Below, in pieces: positions 61,213-64,000 of a stretch of 64,000 nt of DNA. The DNA lies in the NCBI GenBank assembly GCA_946403855.1, contig CAMJBH010000001.1:124001-188000 (forward strand). The letters run 5' to 3'. The first letter of the stretch is position 1. Every line of letters begins with the position of its first letter. The notes below the pieces were generated by a model. It was not told the DNA's origin. It did no database searches and saw only the letters and a list, made by a program, of their open reading frames with translations. Source of the stretch: an uncultured Bacteroidales bacterium (GTDB lineage: Bacteria; Bacteroidota; Bacteroidia; Bacteroidales; UBA932). A program made the translations under genes and the position numbers.

Positions 61213-64000
61213 ATCTTTCTGAAATAATTCACGGCGTTATCAAATATAGGCTGGCTGCAATTGCCGGAGATGTTCTTGAACAGATTGCGCTCATAGCGCT
61301 CGCTGTGCCCCATCTTGCCGAGGATATGTCCGTCGGGGCTCAGTATGCCTTCTATGTCGAAGTCGGAGCCGTTGGGATTGTCCACGTAGCGGAAGGCCAC
61401 CTGGCCCTTTGCGAACAGCTCGCGGGCGAGTTCCGCATTCACCACGAACTTGCCCTCGCCATGGCTGAAAGCGACAGAATGCCTCTCCCCAGCTTTGAAA
61501 GAAGACAGCCATGGGGAGTCCGTTGACACCACTTCCGTCGAAGCTATCAGCGAGACATGACGGTTTATGTCGTTGCGGAAGAGCGTTGGAGAATCTTCCG
61601 TGACACACCCGGGCTTGCCGTAAGGAAGCAGTCCGCTCTTAACCAGGGCCTGGAAACCGTTGCAGATTCCGAGGATCAAGCCGCCGCGGGCGAGCAGCCC
61701 GGTGATGGCCTCGCTCACCTTGGCATTCGCAATGACGTCCGCGATGAACTTTCCGCTGCCGTCAGGTTCGTCGCCGGAAGAAAAACCGCCGCTGAAGACA
61801 AGTATATGGCTGGCGGAAATCCTTTCTGCAAGGCCGTCGATGGAACGCATCACATCTTCGGGCGTGAGGTTTCTGAAAATGAACGGCTGCACCTGCGCGC
61901 CGGCAGTGCGGAATGCCTTGGCCGTGTCGAAGTCGCAGTTTGTCCCCGGGAAAACGGGAAGGCACACCACCGGATGCTCTACCGGATCTCCCGGATAGGA
62001 TGCCGCGGCCTTGCCGCTCGCCGGTGCTTCTATTTCGATCCTGGCGCCGGCGCCATTCACGCGAGGAGGATATAACTTGAAATAACGCGACTCGTATGCC
62101 TCTTCGAGCACTTCGAGCGCCATTTTGCTTCCATTAATGCAGATTCCGCCGTCGGTCACTTCGCCAAGCAGCTGAGCAGAAGGGAAATCCAGCTGCTCCG
62201 TACTCTCCACAAGCACAGAACCGTAGCCCAGCGAGAAAAGTGTCTCTTCGGGACATTCGACTTTGACCCCGAGAGCATTTCCAAGGCTCATCTTCACAAG
62301 GCCCTCGGCCACGCCGCCGTAAGACAGCGACCATGCGCTCACAATGGCGCCGGAACTGATTTTTGAATGAATATAATTCCAGTTCTGTTTGAGGGCCTCC
62401 GTGTCGGGCATGTAATTGTCCAGAGGCGTATGACGTATCAGCCAGATGCTGTTTCCGGCCTTCTTGAATTCTGGAGATATGACCTCCCGCGCATCCACGG
62501 TGGTAATGCCGAAGGCTACCAGGGTGGGAGGAACATGAATGTGCTCAAACGTTCCGCTCATGGAGTCTTTCCCGCCTATGGAAGGCAAGCCCAGGGCCGC
62601 CTGCATCTTCAAGGTACCCAGAAGAGAGGCAAGAGGCTTGCCCCAGCTGTGAGGATCGGAAGTCATCCTTTCGAAATACTCCTGATACGAGAAGCGCATC
62701 CCGGACCAGTCTGCGCCCGAACAAACGACTTTGGTACAAGCTTCTACCACCGAATATGCCGCAGCATGATAGGGACTCCAGAGAGCCAGGTCGGGATTAT
62801 AGCCCCAGGCCATTACGCTGGCGGTATCTGTATATCCGTTTACCGGCAGTTTCTGGACGGAGACCTGAGTTTCGGTGGCCTGACGGCGCCCGCCGTAGGG
62901 CATGAGCACGGTGGAACGGCCGATAGTGGAATCGAACATTTCCACAAGGCCCTTTTGCGACGCTACGTTTGCCGAGCCCATCAGCCGGGTCATCTTTTCC
63001 TCGAGCGCAACGCCTTCATATTCACGCCTGAAGGGGTTGCATTCCGCTACTGCGGCAACGGCGGCGCGGGCATAGTGCTTGGCTCCGGCGCTGTCGATAA
63101 ACTCACGGGACAGATCGCAGACCAGGCTTCCGCCATTATACATGCGCATGCGGCCGGTGCCGGTCACATCCGCCACATGAGTCACTTCTACATTGTCGGC
63201 GGCGCACAAGCTGCAGAATTCATCTACATCTTTCGCCTCGACCACCACGGCCATTCTCTCCTGCGATTCGCTGATGGCCAGCTCGGTGGCATTCAGGCCG
63301 GCATACTTGACCGGGACCCTGTCCAGGTGTATGTCCAGACCGCCGGCCAGCTCTCCAATCGCCACGCTCACGCCGCCGGCGCCGAAGTCGTTGCTCTTCT
63401 TGATGAGGCGCGTAACTTCCGGACGGCGGAAAAGTCTCTGGAGCTGGCGCTCTTCGGGAGCATTTCCCTTCTGGACCTCGCTGCCGCAGGTTTCGAGCGA
63501 GGACTCCGTGTGTTCTTTCGACGAGCCGGTGGCTCCGCCAATGCCGTCACGGCCTGTACGTCCTCCTAGCAGCAGCACGGCATCGCCTGATGCGGGACTC
63601 TCCCTCCTAACGTCGGAGGCCTTTACCGCTCCAACTACCGCTCCGATTTCCATTCTCTTGGCGGTATAGCCCTCGGAGTAGATTTCGCGCACGTGCGTAG
63701 TTGCAAGCCCTATTTGGTTGCCGTAGCTGGAATAGCCTCCGGCGGCCTTGCGGCTGATGAGCCTCTGGGGAAGCTTGCCGGGAATGGTATCGGCAACCGG
63801 CGTGAGTATGTCTCCGGCTCCGGTGACACGCATCGCCTGATATACATACGCCCTGCCGGACAAGGGGTCGCGTATAGCGCCTCCCAGGCAGGTCGCCGCT
63901 CCGCCGAAAGGTTCGATTTCGGTAGGATGGTTGTGTGTTTCGTTCTTGAACTGCAGCAGCCATTTCTGCTTCTGACCGTCAACATCGACGTTCACGAAGA
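61209..64000 (-). CDS. purL: Phosphoribosylformylglycinamidine synthase PurL, 3' part
   Basis: The frame is open to the window edge, so the N-terminal quarter is missing; the GTG at 63995 is internal. This is the large, single-chain PurL. Present are KNETHNHPTEIEPFGGAATCLGGAIRD, the two synthetase lobes, and the C-terminal glutaminase: LPVFPGTNCDFDTAKAF, the Cys nucleophile in GICNGFQAL and the His in FSHGEGKF. Its glutaminase triad is intact, unlike that of PurF in the same operon. As first gene of the cluster it presumably carries the operon promoter, outside the window. Confidence 0.95.
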   Translation of the reverse strand, partial: FVNVDVDGQKQKWLLQFKNETHNHPTEIEPFGGAATCLGGAIRDPLSGRAYVYQAMRVTGAGDILTPVADTIPGKLPQRLISRKAAGGYSSYGNQIGLATTHVREIYSEGYTAKRMEIGAVVGAVKASDVRRESPASGDAVLLLGGRTGRDGIGGATGSSKEHTESSLETCGSEVQKGNAPEERQLQRLFRRPEVTRLIKKSNDFGAGGVSVAIGELAGGLDIHLDRVPVKYAGLNATELAISESQERMAVVVEAKDVDEFCSLCAADNVEVTHVADVTGTGRMRMYNGGSLVCDLSREFIDSAGAKHYARAAVAAVAECNPFRREYEGVALEEKMTRLMGSANVASQKGLVEMFDSTIGRSTVLMPYGGRRQATETQVSVQKLPVNGYTDTASVMAWGYNPDLALWSPYHAAAYSVVEACTKVVCSGADWSGMRFSYQEYFERMTSDPHSWGKPLASLLGTLKMQAALGLPSIGGKDSMSGTFEHIHVPPTLVAFGITTVDAREVISPEFKKAGNSIWLIRHTPLDNYMPDTEALKQNWNYIHSKISSGAIVSAWSLSYGGVAEGLVKMSLGNALGVKVECPEETLFSLGYGSVLVESTEQLDFPSAQLLGEVTDGGICINGSKMALEVLEEAYESRYFKLYPPRVNGAGARIEIEAPASGKAAASYPGDPVEHPVVCLPVFPGTNCDFDTAKAFRTAGAQVQPFIFRNLTPEDVMRSIDGLAERISASHILVFSGGFSSGDEPDGSGKFIADVIANAKVSEAITGLLARGGLILGICNGFQALVKSGLLPYGKPGCVTEDSPTLFRNDINRHVSLIASTEVVSTDSPWLSSFKAGERHSVAFSHGEGKFVVNAELARELFAKGQVAFRYVDNPNGSDFDIEGILSPDGHILGKMGHSERYERNLFKNISGNCSQPIFDNAVNYFRKI

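Overview
The window looks like a chromosomal stretch of an uncultured gut-type Bacteroidales. The evidence is Bacteroidota-style promoters (TTTG, about 20 nt, TAnnTTTG), many SusD-era style lipoproteins with C-terminal-of-signal Cys, a Bacteroidota lipid A operon, an archaeal/eukaryal-type ProRS, HU-CCDC81 and DUF6515 proteins, and DUF456/DUF3078/DUF5034 proteins. Coding DNA is GC-rich, except for two AT-rich patches (about 15.4-18.0 kb and 33.1-33.8 kb) that look acquired. I cannot assign a family or genus from sequence alone.

Layout. 1-5.1 kb: the end of an EttA-type ABC-F gene, then a translationally coupled rimP-nusA-infB operon on the minus strand, with a single-domain RimP. 5.2-11.8 kb: pnuC, overlapped at its 3' end by wbqC, then an envelope operon read leftward (lipoprotein, FadL-like barrel, lpxD, lpxC, lpxA, wbqC). 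Here lpxC is not fused to fabZ as is usual in the phylum. 12.0-18.0 kb: proS, a DUF3078 protein, a short tilS, then an AT-rich group (membrane TPR-HTH regulator, a tiny exported peptide, a lipoprotein). 18.0-28.0 kb: a tightly overlapping minus-strand operon that reads as peptidoglycan salvage (HU-like membrane protein, NUDIX, a HIT/GalT-like plus SpoIID fusion, AmpG, NamZ, DUF6515, MurI, dipeptidyl peptidase III). 28.1-33.1 kb: tRNA-Asn, a secreted metallophosphoesterase, and a glycerophosphodiester use operon (GDPD, OPA transporter, barrel). 33.0-47.3 kb: an AT-rich DUF5034 lipoprotein between two identical 46-bp hairpin repeats, a GH31 glucosidase, a UvrA-like ATPase, and a locus with two FAD oxidoreductases, DUF456, a second metallophosphoesterase, an SSF symporter and a secreted unknown. 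47.4-53.8 kb: tRNA-Glu, rpsT, tRNA-Pro, a WG-repeat protein, miaB, an M23/LysM peptidase and a phosphohexomutase. 53.9-64.0 kb: a purine operon purL-C-F-M-N-H-D-folD.

Two observations stand out. First, four intergenic palindromes (5105-5184, 11895-11963, 51289-51355, 53825-53901) have unrelated, nearly perfect 25-32 bp stems but the same 16-17 nt loop (consensus TTTTnCCCAnGTTTTAT). A tandem pair at 47974-48075 may be a divergent relative. Conserved loop with freely changing but still paired stems is the mark of a selected hairpin, in RNA or single-stranded DNA, and I do not recognise it as a described element. Second, the operon's PurF has an intact PRPP domain but has lost the N-terminal catalytic Cys and two other glutaminase residues, so it probably cannot use glutamine by itself.
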